A DNA stretch of 57,648 nt from Hyphomicrobiales bacterium (GCA_021775855.1 JAJFGZ010000034.1:1-57648); one strand, 5' to 3'. Positions 11,543 to 21,313 are shown, counted from the first letter of the stretch. Numbers and translations: made by a program. Notes: generated by a model from the letters alone, not told the origin.

Positions 11543-12409
11543 ATGGAAGTCAACGCGCTGTTGGCCAGGGTTGTTACCCTGCTTGAGCGTCTCGTGCCTG
11601 AATCCCCCGCAGAGAATGATTTATCTGGTGCAGACGCCTTCGTATGGCAAGCCCAGACCAGTTGTCTCTCGCCTGTCGCCAAGGTCAATCGGGTGGATAT
11701 ATCGCTGCTGAAAGGCATCGACAGGCTCCGCGATATTCTTGTCGACAATACCCGCCGGTTTGCCGCCGGGCTGCCTGCAAACAATACCCTGCTATGGGGC
11801 GCCAGAGGGATGGGCAAAAGTTCACTCGTAAAAGCTGCCCATCATCTGATCAACGAAGAAATCAGTAGCGACGCGGAAAATAGCGCGTTGAAACTTATTG
11901 AAATCCATCGCGAAGATATCGAAGCGCTGCCGGCTCTGCTCGGCTCATTACGGGATAGCCCGTTTCGTTTCATTGTATTTTGCGACGACCTGTCTTTTGA
12001 CAACGATGATACTTCCTACAAGTCACTGAAAGCCGTGCTGGAAGGCGGCATCGAAGGTCGTCCCGGAAACGTCTTGTTCTACGCGACGTCGAACAGGCGC
12101 CACCTCATGCCCCGGGACATGATGGAAAATGAACGCTCGACCGCGATCAATCCATCTGAAGCAGTTGAGGAAAAGGTGTCCCTATCCGACCGGTTTGGCC
12201 TGTGGATCGGCTTCCACAATTGCAGTCAGGAAGAGTATCTTGAGATGGTCAGGGCGTATGCCGGGTATTTTGACCTGACTATGTCCGACGACGAATTACG
12301 CCGCGATGCGCTTGAATGGTCTACAACGCGCGGCGCCCGTTCGGGCCGGGTAGCCTGGCAATTTATTCAGGATTTAGCAGGCCGGCTTGGCGTCAACCTT
12401 GAGAATTGA
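11543..12409 (+). CDS. DUF815-family AAA-type ATP-binding protein
   Basis: 288 residues if started at ATG 11543, close to the usual family length. The frame is open upstream to 11291, with other possible starts at 11468 and 11387, but none has a good ribosome site. DUF815 features are SGADAFVWQA, DRLRDILVDNTRRFAAG, the P-loop GARGMGKSS, FCDDLSFD (Walker B-like) and LFYATSNRRHLMPRDM. The role is unknown; these single-domain AAA proteins are widespread and soluble. Divergent from yajC and convergent with the LysM/LytM lipoprotein gene, a neighbourhood often kept in alphaproteobacteria. Confidence 0.85.
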   Translation: MEVNALLARVVTLLERLVPESPAENDLSGADAFVWQAQTSCLSPVAKVNRVDISLLKGIDRLRDILVDNTRRFAAGLPANNTLLWGARGMGKSSLVKAAHHLINEEISSDAENSALKLIEIHREDIEALPALLGSLRDSPFRFIVFCDDLSFDNDDTSYKSLKAVLEGGIEGRPGNVLFYATSNRRHLMPRDMMENERSTAINPSEAVEEKVSLSDRFGLWIGFHNCSQEEYLEMVRAYAGYFDLTMSDDELRRDALEWSTTRGARSGRVAWQFIQDLAGRLGVNLEN

Positions 12410-12429
12410 TACCTAACCAAACCAACAAA

Positions 12430-13665
12430 TCACGAACCCGCCATATGCGGAATTGGATCGATCGGCCGCGACGCCTGGCGCAGTTCAAAATGCAGTTGGG
12501 GCGTATCCACCGAACCTGTCTGTCCGGCCCGTGCAATTACCTGGCCGCGACGGATCTGATCTCCGCGCTGCACCAGAATTGAGCTGCTATGGGCGTAAGC
12601 GGTCACAAAACCATTCTGATGGCGGATCAGGATCAAGTTGCCGAACCCTTCCAGTTCATTGCCGGCATAGGCGACCACGCCATTCTCGGCAGCTTTTATC
12701 GAAGTCCCCTCGGGCACCGATATATTGATGCCATCGTTATTGGCTCCGTTACTCTTGGGGCCGAAGGGCGAAATGATTCTGCCACGTACCGGCCAGCGGA
12801 ACTGCGAGGAGCTCATTGCTTCAGGCTCCGGCAAAGCAGCCCCTGACTGGGCATTGGTATTCACGCTGACAGTCTGGATCGATGTATTGCTGGCGCTGGC
12901 TACCTGAGTTGGGCGCACAGACGGTACGGGCGCATTTGTAGCTGTGGCAGGCCCGCTCTGGCTGATCGTCGCCTGGCTAACGGGTTGGGCTGCCGCGACC
13001 TGGGCACCCACATTTAACCGTTGGCCCAAACGAATTTTATCCGGAGACTCGAGACTATTGCGTTCTGCCAACTCGGCCGGCGTCATATTGTAGCGGCGCG
13101 CGATGTTGTAAGCGGTATCGCCGTTTTGGACCACGTGAGTCGTAGTCGAACCACTATTTGCGTTCGTGCCTGTGGCAGCAACCAACTGCGACCGGGACAG
13201 GGAACGCGATGAACCTGATTGCGGGGTGTCCTGCCCGGGGCGATATGAAGCGGGTGGGATCACCATGGTGCGCCCGGCCTGGATGTCGGCGGCGCTGTCT
13301 AGATTGTTGGCAGCGAGAATATTCCGTTCAGATACCCCGTAGCGGCGGGACAGACTGTAGAGCGTGTCACCAGGCCGGATCGAGACCTCCGAAAATCCAC
13401 CTGTGAGGTTGTTGGCGGCAGGTGCGCCTTGAGAATTGCCTGATGCAACACTGCCGGTAGGCAATTGTGGGATATTCACTTGAGGTGCACTATTCCCATA
13501 TCCGACGGCAGCAGGCGGTGCCAACGAACCCGTCGGTTCCTCACCAAACAAAGGTAAATCGAACCGGGTAAGGCTGGAACTGCAGGCAGTTGTCAGAAGA
13601 AGCAGGGATATTGCTGTGACGGCACGCATGCCGACTGCAACACGTGATTTTGAAGATACGCACAT
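12430..13665 (-). CDS. LysM and degenerate LytM (peptidase M23 fold) lipoprotein, NlpD/DipM-like
   Basis: 411 residues from ATG 13665 (ATG 13629 also possible). The signal peptide ends in LTTAC, with lipidated Cys28. Two LysM peptidoglycan-binding repeats follow: RPGDTLYSLSRRYGVS near residue 97 and QNGDTAYNIARRYNMT near 179. A C-terminal M23/LytM domain ends with TPQLHFELR. The first zinc motif (HxxxD in active enzymes) reads NNDGINIS, lacking both ligands, so the domain is probably not catalytic. Such LytM factors activate cell-wall amidases at the septum. Part of the serS-surE-pcm gene group on the same strand, as in many proteobacteria where nlpD follows surE-pcm. Confidence 0.9.
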   Translation of the reverse strand: MCVSSKSRVAVGMRAVTAISLLLLTTACSSSLTRFDLPLFGEEPTGSLAPPAAVGYGNSAPQVNIPQLPTGSVASGNSQGAPAANNLTGGFSEVSIRPGDTLYSLSRRYGVSERNILAANNLDSAADIQAGRTMVIPPASYRPGQDTPQSGSSRSLSRSQLVAATGTNANSGSTTTHVVQNGDTAYNIARRYNMTPAELAERNSLESPDKIRLGQRLNVGAQVAAAQPVSQATISQSGPATATNAPVPSVRPTQVASASNTSIQTVSVNTNAQSGAALPEPEAMSSSQFRWPVRGRIISPFGPKSNGANNDGINISVPEGTSIKAAENGVVAYAGNELEGFGNLILIRHQNGFVTAYAHSSSILVQRGDQIRRGQVIARAGQTGSVDTPQLHFELRQASRPIDPIPHMAGS

Positions 13666-13745
13666 AAACTTAACTCACATTGCAAAACGCATTCATGAGT
13701 ATTGTCTGATGGGGGTAAACAATGATTTAAGATGCCCCATTGGGG

Positions 13746-14435
13746 CTAAAGCTGTTGCGCTTTTCCCGGCACCAGTGGCACGAAACGCACTTCGTGCAGT
13801 TTCTCGAACTTGAAATCTTCCTTACCTCTGGTAACCCGGATGATGTGCTGGGTTCCGCCACTTTTGCCAACCGGAATCACCATGATGCCCTCGAGCTTCA
13901 ACTGGTCCATCAAGGTATCGGGAATATGTTCGGCTGCGGCAGTGACAATAATCCGGTCGAACGGGGCTTGAGCGGGCCAGCCCTCGATCCCGTCACCAGT
14001 CATGGTCGTAATATTGCTGAGCCGCAGGCTTTGCAACCGCGTCTCTGCGTCCTTCGACAATGTCCGATACCGCTCGATCGAATATACCCGACGCGCGAGA
14101 TGGCTCAGCACGGCGGTTTGATAACCCGACCCGGTACCGATTTCCAAAACCTTGTGTCGATCGTTGACGTTCAACAATTCGCTCATATAAGCGACGACGT
14201 AAGGCTGGCTGATGGTTTGGCCGCACTCGATCGGCAGCGCGTGATCGGCATATGCCTGGTGCGCAAAAGCCGGGTTGATGAAGAGCTGACGCGGAACACG
14301 CTCGATCGCTGCCAGCACGCGGGTATCCCGGATCCCGTTGGAGCGCAGCAACATGATCAGTTCGATAATTTTTACGCGCGATATTTCCGGTATAGGGCCA
14401 TCTTCGTGATCATTGTCGGGATCTTTGGTGTTCAC
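13746..14435 (-). CDS. pcm: Protein-L-isoaspartate O-methyltransferase
   Basis: 229 residues. The chosen GTG start (14435) overlaps the surE stop in a GTGA tetranucleotide, typical of translational coupling; a TTG at 14447 is an alternative. CGQTISQPYVVAYM is the isoaspartate-site motif and LEIGTGSGYQTAVL the SAM-binding motif I, with FDRIIVTAAA as motif II. The enzyme methylates L-isoaspartyl residues in aged proteins to start their repair. The surE-pcm-lytM order is a classic stress-survival arrangement. Confidence 0.95.
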   Translation of the reverse strand: MNTKDPDNDHEDGPIPEISRVKIIELIMLLRSNGIRDTRVLAAIERVPRQLFINPAFAHQAYADHALPIECGQTISQPYVVAYMSELLNVNDRHKVLEIGTGSGYQTAVLSHLARRVYSIERYRTLSKDAETRLQSLRLSNITTMTGDGIEGWPAQAPFDRIIVTAAAEHIPDTLMDQLKLEGIMVIPVGKSGGTQHIIRVTRGKEDFKFEKLHEVRFVPLVPGKAQQL

Positions 14436-15199
14436 GACAGCGTCCAACCCTCGCCATTTTTCTCCAGGGTGCTGAAATCGGTCAGGTCTAACGATAACGG
14501 TGTGACCGAGATATATCCGTTATAAACCGCCCAAAGGTCGGTCCCCTCCTTTGGGTTGGACCGGCTGCGGTTAAACCCGAACCAGAAATATGATTTGCCG
14601 CGTGCGTCGATCCGTTCGTCCACTTCCAGGAGGTTCTGGTCACGTTTTCCCTGACGCGTCAATTGAACCCCGCGCACGTCCTCGCGCGGACAATCCGGAA
14701 AGTTAATGTTGAGGACGGTGTTGGTTAAAAAATCCTTCTCCAGGAGTTTGCGAACAATGCCGGAACCAAATTCCTCGGCGATATGCCATGGCGTCTTGGT
14801 GTCTTTTGAAAACCCCCAGGCCTGGCTGAGGGCCATGGAAGGGATGCCAAGAAGTGACCCTTCAAACGCCCCGGCGATTGTCCCGGAATAGGTGACGTCG
14901 TCGGCAATATTTTGTCCACGATTGACGCCGGAGAGGACGATATCCGGTTGCGCCCCGTCGATTATGTGGCGCACACCCATGATTACGCAGTCGGTCGGTG
15001 TTCCTTTGACGGCGAAATGCCGGTCGGAAATTTCCCGCACCCGCATCGGGTCATTCAGAGTCAGGGAATGGGATGCACCACTCTGATCCGTTTCCGGTGC
15101 GACAATCCAGATGTCGTCAGAGAGTTCCCGCGCGATTTTTTCAAGCGACTTCAATCCGGGCGCGTGGATACCGTCATCGTTTGTAAGCAGAATCCGCAC
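14432..15199 (-). CDS. surE: 5'/3'-nucleotidase SurE
   Basis: 255 residues from GTG 15199. This start has a GGGGAG ribosome site 9 nt upstream, lying inside the last codons of serS; a TTG at 15217 would overlap serS. Family signatures are LLTNDDG (metal-binding Asp pair), PETDQSGASHSLT, VKGTPTDCV and SGVNRGQNIADDVTYSGT. Metal-dependent phosphatase acting on nucleoside monophosphates and exopolyphosphate. It begins 4 nt after the serS stop, and its stop overlaps the pcm start. Confidence 0.96.
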   Translation of the reverse strand: MRILLTNDDGIHAPGLKSLEKIARELSDDIWIVAPETDQSGASHSLTLNDPMRVREISDRHFAVKGTPTDCVIMGVRHIIDGAQPDIVLSGVNRGQNIADDVTYSGTIAGAFEGSLLGIPSMALSQAWGFSKDTKTPWHIAEEFGSGIVRKLLEKDFLTNTVLNINFPDCPREDVRGVQLTRQGKRDQNLLEVDERIDARGKSYFWFGFNRSRSNPKEGTDLWAVYNGYISVTPLSLDLTDFSTLEKNGEGWTLS

Positions 15200-15203
15200 G
15201 GTC

Positions 15204-16487
15204 TTATTCTCCCCCAATCACAACCGACAGGCCACCCATATAGGGTTGCAGGATATCGGGGACGAGGATCGAACCGTCTTCCTGTTGGTAATTTTCAAGA
15301 ATTGCGACAAGCGTCCGCCCTATAGCAAGCCCGGAGCCGTTCAAGGTATGGATAAAACGCGGTGACCCGCCATCCGCTGGTTTGTAGCGCGCATTCATAC
15401 GCCGCGCCTGAAAATCTCCACACACGGAGCAGCTTGAGATTTCTCGAAACTTATTCTGGCCCGGCAACCAGACTTCCAGGTCGTATGTCTTGCGGGCGCT
15501 GAACCCCATATCGCCGGTGCACAGGACCAGCACCTGATAGTGCAGCCTGAGCCGTTTCAGAATTTCTTCGGCGCAGTTGCGCATCCGCTCCAACTCGTCG
15601 AGTGATTGCTCTTCCGTCGTCAGACTCACCAACTCGACCTTGCTGAACTGGTGCTGTCGGATCATGCCGCGTGTATCGCGGCCGGCTGACCCTGCTTCGG
15701 CGCGAAAACACTGGGTCCAAGCTGTAACCCGTTTGGGCAACCCGGCTTCTTCCGTCACCGTCTCTCTCACCAAATTCGTCAACGGCACTTCGGCGGTCGG
15801 AATCAGCCACAAATCGTTGTTGGTCCGGAACAAATCGTCGGCAAATTTCGGCAACTGTCCTGTGCCGTATAGAGCGTGATCGCGCACCATTGCAGGGGGT
15901 TGGATTTCGGTATAACCAAATTCGGTTGTGTGCACATCAAGCATGAAAGATGCGAGCGCCCGTTCGAGGCGCGCCAGGGCACCCTTGAGGATAACGAAGC
16001 GGGCACCTGACAAGCGGGCGGCGGTTTCAAAATCCATAAGTCCGAGGGCCTCTCCAAGCTCGAAATGTTCCTTCGGTTTAAACGAGAATTGCGGCCGATC
16101 GCCTTCTGTGTTGTGGACAATATTGGCATTCTCGTCGGCACCAACAGGGACATCGTCGAGTGGCAAGTTGGGGATTTCCGAGAGCGCCGTCTCCAGGCCT
16201 TCAGTCAATGCGCGTTCTTCTTCTTCGCTTTTCTGGAGGGTGGATTTTATCTCGGCCACTTCGGCAATCAACGCAGTGGCCTGTTCCTCATTTCCGGAGG
16301 CTTTGGCGTTGCCGATTTCTTTTGATGCCGCATTGCGTCGGTTCTGCATATCCTGCAGATTTTTAACATGGCTCCGGCGGGTTTCGTCGAGCTTGATAAT
16401 TTCAGCTGCTTTTGGTTCCAGATTGCGTCGTTTGAGGCCGTCGTCAAACAGGTCCGGATTGTCACGAATCCATCGTATATCGAACAT
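15204..16487 (-). CDS. serS: Seryl-tRNA synthetase
   Basis: 427 residues. The N-terminal coiled-coil arm begins [21 protein letters not shown]. The class II motifs follow: [21 protein letters not shown] (motif 2 region, shortened here to its core [13 protein letters not shown]) and the motif 3 stretch [20 protein letters not shown]. Charges tRNA-Ser and tRNA-Sec with serine. First gene of serS-surE-pcm. About 140 nt separate it from tatC upstream. Confidence 0.97.
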   Translation of the reverse strand: MFDIRWIRDNPDLFDDGLKRRNLEPKAAEIIKLDETRRSHVKNLQDMQNRRNAASKEIGNAKASGNEEQATALIAEVAEIKSTLQKSEEEERALTEGLETALSEIPNLPLDDVPVGADENANIVHNTEGDRPQFSFKPKEHFELGEALGLMDFETAARLSGARFVILKGALARLERALASFMLDVHTTEFGYTEIQPPAMVRDHALYGTGQLPKFADDLFRTNNDLWLIPTAEVPLTNLVRETVTEEAGLPKRVTAWTQCFRAEAGSAGRDTRGMIRQHQFSKVELVSLTTEEQSLDELERMRNCAEEILKRLRLHYQVLVLCTGDMGFSARKTYDLEVWLPGQNKFREISSCSVCGDFQARRMNARYKPADGGSPRFIHTLNGSGLAIGRTLVAILENYQQEDGSILVPDILQPYMGGLSVVIGGE

Positions 16488-16626
16488 CTGATCCTGATCC
16501 GTTTATTCTGGAAATCCAGTCCCGACTCGCGGAACCGCCTGACCGAACCCTACTTGTACGCCTCGGCTGCGTCCAGAATTCCTGTTGGAAATATGCCAAA
16601 AAAGGCCGTTGAGACAATTGTACAGG

Positions 16627-17463
16627 CTAGGAAGATGAATTCTCCGCGTCGTCCTTATCATCAGTCGGTGCATCAGACGAATTCGCGTCTTCTTTTTCCC
16701 GCGCTTCTCTACGTTTCCGTTCAACAGAGCGCACCGAGAGAATGGACAATTCGTAGAGCAACATGGTCGGGACCGCGAGACCGATCTGGCTGATTGGATC
16801 CGGCGGGGTCATGAAAGCGGCCACCGCAAACACAATGACGACCGCATATTTGCGCTTAGATTTCAGACCGTCCGAGGTGATCATCCCGGCGCGCGCCAAA
16901 AGGGTCAGCAATACCGGCAACTGGAAACATGCTCCAAATGCCAGGATGAGCGTCATGATCAACCCGAGATATTCGCTAACCCTCGGCATCAGGCTGATCT
17001 GCGCGACCCCTTCGCCGGACTGCTCCATCCCCAGGAAAAAGATCATCGCGAACGGCATCACGATAAAATAGACAAGCGCTGCCCCCATCAGGAACAGGAT
17101 CGGCGTCGCGATCAGGTAGGGTAAAAACGCTTGTTTCTCGTTCGAATAGAGGCCAGGCGCCACGAACATGTAGATCTGCGAGGAGATGACAGGGAACGCG
17201 ATGAATATTGAGCCGAACAACGAAATTTTGAGCTGAGTGAAGAAGTATTCCTGGGGCGCGGTATAGATCAGTTCCACTTCAGCGGCACTGCCAACGGCGC
17301 GTTCCAGCGGCCAGAGCAGGATGTTGAAAATCTCTGTTGCGAAAAAGAAACAGATGACGAAGGCGATCGACATCGCGATCAACGTTTTCATCAACCGCGA
17401 CCGTAACTCGATCAAATGGGAAATGAGGGGCGCTTTTGAAGCTTCGATTTCGTCAGCACTCAT
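16627..17463 (-). CDS. tatC: Twin-arginine translocase subunit TatC
   Basis: 278 residues with six TM segments. The conserved start region APLISHLIELRSRL and the FxP-containing periplasmic loop near VISSQIYMFVAPGLYSNEKQ are clear, and the C-terminal tail is long, charged and rich in Asp/Ser. TatC binds the twin-arginine signal and, with TatB, forms the receptor of the Tat export system for folded proteins. Its ATG overlaps the tatB stop by 4 nt (ATGA). Confidence 0.97.
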   Translation of the reverse strand: MSADEIEASKAPLISHLIELRSRLMKTLIAMSIAFVICFFFATEIFNILLWPLERAVGSAAEVELIYTAPQEYFFTQLKISLFGSIFIAFPVISSQIYMFVAPGLYSNEKQAFLPYLIATPILFLMGAALVYFIVMPFAMIFFLGMEQSGEGVAQISLMPRVSEYLGLIMTLILAFGACFQLPVLLTLLARAGMITSDGLKSKRKYAVVIVFAVAAFMTPPDPISQIGLAVPTMLLYELSILSVRSVERKRREAREKEDANSSDAPTDDKDDAENSSS

Positions 17464-17993
17464 GACGATGAAACCACTTCACTTTTGCCGCCCTTCGGCT
17501 TTGCTTTTTTCTGACCGCGGGCGCTCTTGGTATTTTCCTGGCCACCAGCGCCCTTTGCTTTGCTCTGACTTGGTCGTGCCGGGCGTGATCTGGCGGGCGT
17601 CGGGGGAGCCGTTTCGGCGTTACCTTTGTCCGATGTGGGCTCCGCCCCGTTTACCACCGGAGAATCCATCGCGGTCGCTTGACCGCCTAAATCAACCGGC
17701 GCTTCAACCGACTTCTTGATGTCCTTGCCGATCTCGTTGATCGACCCCATTTCCTTTTTCAAGGCTTTGGCGGGATTCAGGGACCGTAGAGAATCTACGT
17801 CCTTTTTCAGATCGCCCAAGTCGGCTTCCTTCAGCGCATCGTCAAACTGGGCGCGGAAATCACCGGCCATGCGGCGGACTTTGCCCACGCTCTGGCCGAC
17901 CGTGCGCAACATGCGTGGTAAATCGCGCGGCCCAACCACAATGATTGCGACCACAGCAATTATGAGAAGCTCACTCCATCCGATATCAAACAT
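17460..17993 (-). CDS. tatB: Sec-independent protein translocase TatB
   Basis: 177 residues. The N-terminal helix MFDIGWSELLIIAVVAIIVV is followed by GPRDLP and an amphipathic helix (MLRTVGQSVGKVRRMAGDFR). The C-terminus is low-complexity and rich in Lys/Pro/Ala. The GWSE(L) start and the longer tail separate it from TatA. It works with TatC as receptor for Tat substrates. It begins 50 nt after the tatA stop and overlaps tatC by 4 nt. Confidence 0.95.
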   Translation of the reverse strand: MFDIGWSELLIIAVVAIIVVGPRDLPRMLRTVGQSVGKVRRMAGDFRAQFDDALKEADLGDLKKDVDSLRSLNPAKALKKEMGSINEIGKDIKKSVEAPVDLGGQATAMDSPVVNGAEPTSDKGNAETAPPTPARSRPARPSQSKAKGAGGQENTKSARGQKKAKPKGGKSEVVSSS

Positions 17994-18043
17994 GCGACAA
18001 GCGCCCTTTACGGGAAACGTTACCTGCCCGAGACATCCAAAAA

Positions 18044-18292
18044 TTAGCTAGCGTTGGCTTTATTGTCCGACTTGGCGCTTTCGGAAACAACCGCCTCGCC
18101 CGGCTCGTGGTCAATGACCTGTGCGTCGCTTGAGGTTCCCGTTGAGGCAGAATCATCTTCCGCCATGCCGCTTTTGAAGCTTTTGATGCCCTTGGCAACA
18201 TCGCCCATGAGATCAGAAATTTTGCCGCGGCCAAACAGCAGAACGATCACAACCGCAACGATGACAATCTGCCAGATTCCAACTCCGCCCAT
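18044..18292 (-). CDS. tatA: Twin-arginine translocase subunit TatA
   Basis: 82 residues from ATG 18292; the longer open frame to 18361 has no family support. The TM helix WQIVIVAVVIVLLFG is followed by the RGKISDLMGDVAKGIKSFKSGM amphipathic helix typical of TatA/E (here FGRGKI in place of the usual FGxxKL). Oligomerises to form the Tat pore. First gene of tatA-tatB-tatC. Confidence 0.95.
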   Translation of the reverse strand: MGGVGIWQIVIVAVVIVLLFGRGKISDLMGDVAKGIKSFKSGMAEDDSASTGTSSDAQVIDHEPGEAVVSESAKSDNKANAS

Positions 18293-18463
18293 ATTCCTGT
18301 TCTCCAGTTTACGCCAACAATTGTGCGGCACTATCGCAGAAAGCCAACAGGGCCGCAACAAGGCCGGCCAAGTGAAAGGGGTACGACAACAAACTGTCGT
18401 TAAAATGGTAAATGGGCCATCGTGCGGACAAATTCAATGTTTTTGGTGAAAAACCTTCATTTG

Positions 18464-19585
18464 TTAAGCCTCATCCGGAAATATCAGAAGATCCCGATTG
18501 TCGATTTTGAAATATACTTCGTCCCCGGTTTCGCCGGCAAATCCGCCTTCAACACGGGCAGTCAGGGGAGATTCCATTCCATCAACCATAATTGAGATTT
18601 GGTCCACTTCGCCAAGAAAATTTATTTGGACGATGCGGCCATGAATGTCGCTTTTGGATTTGGTCAATTTGACAGCCCGGGGCCGGATACCAACGACCGC
18701 TTTGTGGCCATCTGCAATCCCGTTTACCGCGAACGTGCCGAGCGGCGTTTCGACAGATTTTGAGCGAACGGTCGTGCGGATTTCGATGAACGGAGAAAAA
18801 AATCGGGCCGCAAAAAGGTTGACGGGCGTCTTGTACAATTCTCTCGGAGTGCCAGCCTGTACCAGCCGCCCGGATTTCATCAGTGCGATACGGTCTGCGA
18901 TCTGCATCGCCTCTTCGGGATCGTGGGTCACAATCAAACAGGTGGCCCGGGTCTCCGTCAGCAGCGCGATCGTCTCGTCTCGGACACTGGCCCGCAGGCG
19001 CTGGTCCAGGCCGGAAAACGGTTCGTCCATCAGCAGCACGCCCGGTCGCGGCACAATGGCGCGGGCAAGCGCGACGCGTTGTTGTTCGCCGCCGGACAAG
19101 GCGTGGGGATATTGTTCCGCATATTTCTCCATACCCACCCGGCGTAAAACGCTAAGCGCCACGCGCTCAGCGTCTCGCTTACTCAGATCGCGCAGGCCAA
19201 AACAAACGTTTTGAAGAATGTTCATGTGAGGGAATAATGCGTAATCCTGAAACATCAGCCCGATATGGCGTTTTTCGGGCGGCAGGAATACGCCCGGCCC
19301 CGCAATCTCGCGCCCATCCAAAATGATTTTTCCTGACGTTTGCCGTTCGATCCCGGCGGCAATCCGCAGCAAGGTAGTTTTGCCACAACCGGACTGTCCG
19401 AGCAGACAGATGATCTCACCCGACGCAATCTCAAGACTAAAATGGTCGACTGCCCGGCCGGTATCATAGTCGTGGCAGATATCGTCAAAGATCAACGGCG
19501 CGGAAATGCTGGTGCCGGCGGTACCGCGTTCGCCCCAGTCCGGTACCAGAGAATTTAAATCAGGTTTTGTTGATTGATCTGTCAC
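18464..19585 (-). CDS. ABC transporter ATP-binding protein (FbpC/PotA type), orphan
   Basis: 373 residues from a GTG at 19585. Walker A GQSGCGKTT, Q-loop FQDYALFPHM, signature LSGGEQQR, Walker B LLMDEP and the switch VTHDPEEAMQIADRI are all present. The C-terminal TOBE-like domain (VVGIRPRAVKL, VQINFLGEVDQI) fits importers of Fe3+, polyamine or similar. No permease or binding protein is adjacent, so its membrane partners must be elsewhere. It lies between scpB and tatA on the same strand with gaps of about 130 and 170 nt. Confidence 0.93.
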   Translation of the reverse strand: MTDQSTKPDLNSLVPDWGERGTAGTSISAPLIFDDICHDYDTGRAVDHFSLEIASGEIICLLGQSGCGKTTLLRIAAGIERQTSGKIILDGREIAGPGVFLPPEKRHIGLMFQDYALFPHMNILQNVCFGLRDLSKRDAERVALSVLRRVGMEKYAEQYPHALSGGEQQRVALARAIVPRPGVLLMDEPFSGLDQRLRASVRDETIALLTETRATCLIVTHDPEEAMQIADRIALMKSGRLVQAGTPRELYKTPVNLFAARFFSPFIEIRTTVRSKSVETPLGTFAVNGIADGHKAVVGIRPRAVKLTKSKSDIHGRIVQINFLGEVDQISIMVDGMESPLTARVEGGFAGETGDEVYFKIDNRDLLIFPDEA

Positions 19586-19714
19586 GCGATCACAGACACT
19601 CGATGATGAAATTACGGTGCAGTTAGCTCTACCCTGTTGGCGTTCCTAAACACCATATTGCATCGCCGTATACAAGTTTTTCGGAATCACTTGCAACAAG
19701 TTCGCGCGATTACG

Positions 19715-20404
19715 TTAAGCTTCCAGCACCTGTTCATCACCATCATTCAATGGCTCCTCGGGTGCCAGGTCGCCGTCATCCAACGGGTCCTCATCGTCTT
19801 CGAGTTGCACCTGGTCGCCAGGGATTGGTACAGAAAAACTTGCCGGCACCCGACTTGAAAGCAGTCCAGCTGCCTTCAGTTCGTCGACCCCTGGCAAATC
19901 AGACAGGGATTCCAAACCGAAATGACGCATGAATTCGTCGCTTGTACCGTATGTCACCGGGCGGCCTGGTGATTTTCTGCGCCCTCGCATGCGAACCCAT
20001 TCCGCTTCAAGGAGAATATCGAGTGTCCCCTTTGAAATACTGACGCCGCGAATTTCTTCGATTTCGGCCCGGGTGGCCGGCTGGTGGTAGGCAATAATTG
20101 CAAGGGTCTCCAGAGCTGCACGCGAAAGGCGTTTTTCCTCAACCCTCTCCTCTTGCATCAGAAATGACAGGTCCCCGGCGGTACGGAACATCCATTTTCC
20201 ACCCACCTGCACAAGATTGACGCCACGCAATTCGTAGGCTTTCTGGACTGCTTCGAGCAATGTCCGAATATCCACGCCATCCGGCAGCCTTTTAGCAAGG
20301 GTGGCATCATCCAGAGGTTCCTCGGCCGCAAACAGAAGCGCTTCCAGCATGCGCACATGGTCGAGCTGCTGGTCTGAGGAAAATGTAGTATTCGGGTCCG
20401 TCAT
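19715..20404 (-). CDS. scpB: Segregation and condensation protein B
   Basis: 229 residues. Winged-helix ScpB signatures are LEALLFAAEEPL, LSRAALETLAIIAYHQPATRAEIEEIRG and GRPVTYGTSDEFMRHFGL. The C-terminal tail is strongly acidic (Asp/Glu-rich). ScpB dimers bind ScpA in the SMC-ScpAB condensin that organises and segregates the chromosome. Located 39 nt downstream of scpA. Confidence 0.96.
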   Translation of the reverse strand: MTDPNTTFSSDQQLDHVRMLEALLFAAEEPLDDATLAKRLPDGVDIRTLLEAVQKAYELRGVNLVQVGGKWMFRTAGDLSFLMQEERVEEKRLSRAALETLAIIAYHQPATRAEIEEIRGVSISKGTLDILLEAEWVRMRGRRKSPGRPVTYGTSDEFMRHFGLESLSDLPGVDELKAAGLLSSRVPASFSVPIPGDQVQLEDDEDPLDDGDLAPEEPLNDGDEQVLEA

Positions 20405-20443
20405 ATAAAATTTCCTGCTACACGTCTCGTGGATATTGTGATT

Positions 20444-21313
20444 CTACTGTCCCGGTGTCTTTGAAGCACCGCCAATCCTCATATAAAGCGGGGAAAAAGC
20501 CCCCGCCTGTTTCAGCTCAATCGCGCCCTCGCGGGCGAGTTCCAGGCTGGCCCCGAATGTGCTGGCGATCGTGCTCCCGCGCGCAATATCGCTGAGCGGC
20601 ATCTGTGCCAGCAAAACATCCATGGGCGTCCATTCGGCGATGTCCCCTACCAGTCTGTTCAGGATTTCCCGTGCATCACTCAAGGTGAGGACGGGAGGCC
20701 GGACAATCTTGTAATTTACATGGATTTGGGCCTCACGCTGGAAGGAATAGGCCTTGAGAAGATCGTATAATTCGCCAGCAAATTCGCTCGTCCGCTCGAT
20801 CTTGACGCCTTCAGGAGCACCGCGCGCAAAAACGTCCCGGCCCAACCTGTTCCGGGTCATCAATTTTACCGCTGATTCCCGCATCGCTTCGAGGCGGCGC
20901 AACCGGAACGCCAGGGCAGCGGCCAGTTCTTCGCCCGTTGGCTCGTCTTCGTTATCGGTGTCGGGTAACAACAATCTTGATTTCAGATAGGCAAGCCACG
21001 CCGCCATTACCAGATAATCGGCGGCAAGCTCCAACCTCAAGCGGCGCAATTCGGCGATAAAATCCAGATATTGTTCGACCAGCGCCAGGATCGAGATCTG
21101 AGTGATATCGACCTTCTGGGTGCGGGCCATCACCAAAAGCAGATCAAGAGGCCCTTCGTACCCCTTCACATCGATAATGAGGGCGTCGTCCTGAGAAATT
21201 TCGTTGAATGCGGCCCCCGCAGTGAACGGATCCTCTGCAGTCTGCGACGATGATAAGCCGCTCCCGGTCTCTACCGCGCGGGCCGGTTCCTCGATGTCTG
21301 TTTGATCCGTCAT
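20444..21313 (-). CDS. scpA: Segregation and condensation protein A (kleisin)
   Basis: 289 residues. The kleisin signature near the N-terminus is YEGPLDLLLVMARTQKVDI followed by LALVEQYLDFI; the C-terminal winged-helix binds SMC. A variable acidic N-terminal extension of about 45 residues precedes the conserved part. ScpA bridges SMC heads with ScpB. The nagZ-scpA-scpB-tatABC order is widely conserved in alphaproteobacteria. The gene starts 28 nt after the nagZ stop. Confidence 0.96.
   Translation of the reverse strand: MTDQTDIEEPARAVETGSGLSSSQTAEDPFTAGAAFNEISQDDALIIDVKGYEGPLDLLLVMARTQKVDITQISILALVEQYLDFIAELRRLRLELAADYLVMAAWLAYLKSRLLLPDTDNEDEPTGEELAAALAFRLRRLEAMRESAVKLMTRNRLGRDVFARGAPEGVKIERTSEFAGELYDLLKAYSFQREAQIHVNYKIVRPPVLTLSDAREILNRLVGDIAEWTPMDVLLAQMPLSDIARGSTIASTFGASLELAREGAIELKQAGAFSPLYMRIGGASKTPGQ

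Noticed and set aside
18384-18454. Two short hairpins between the ABC ATPase and tatA
   Set aside because: Six-base stems, one of A/T only, without T runs; not enough to call terminators.
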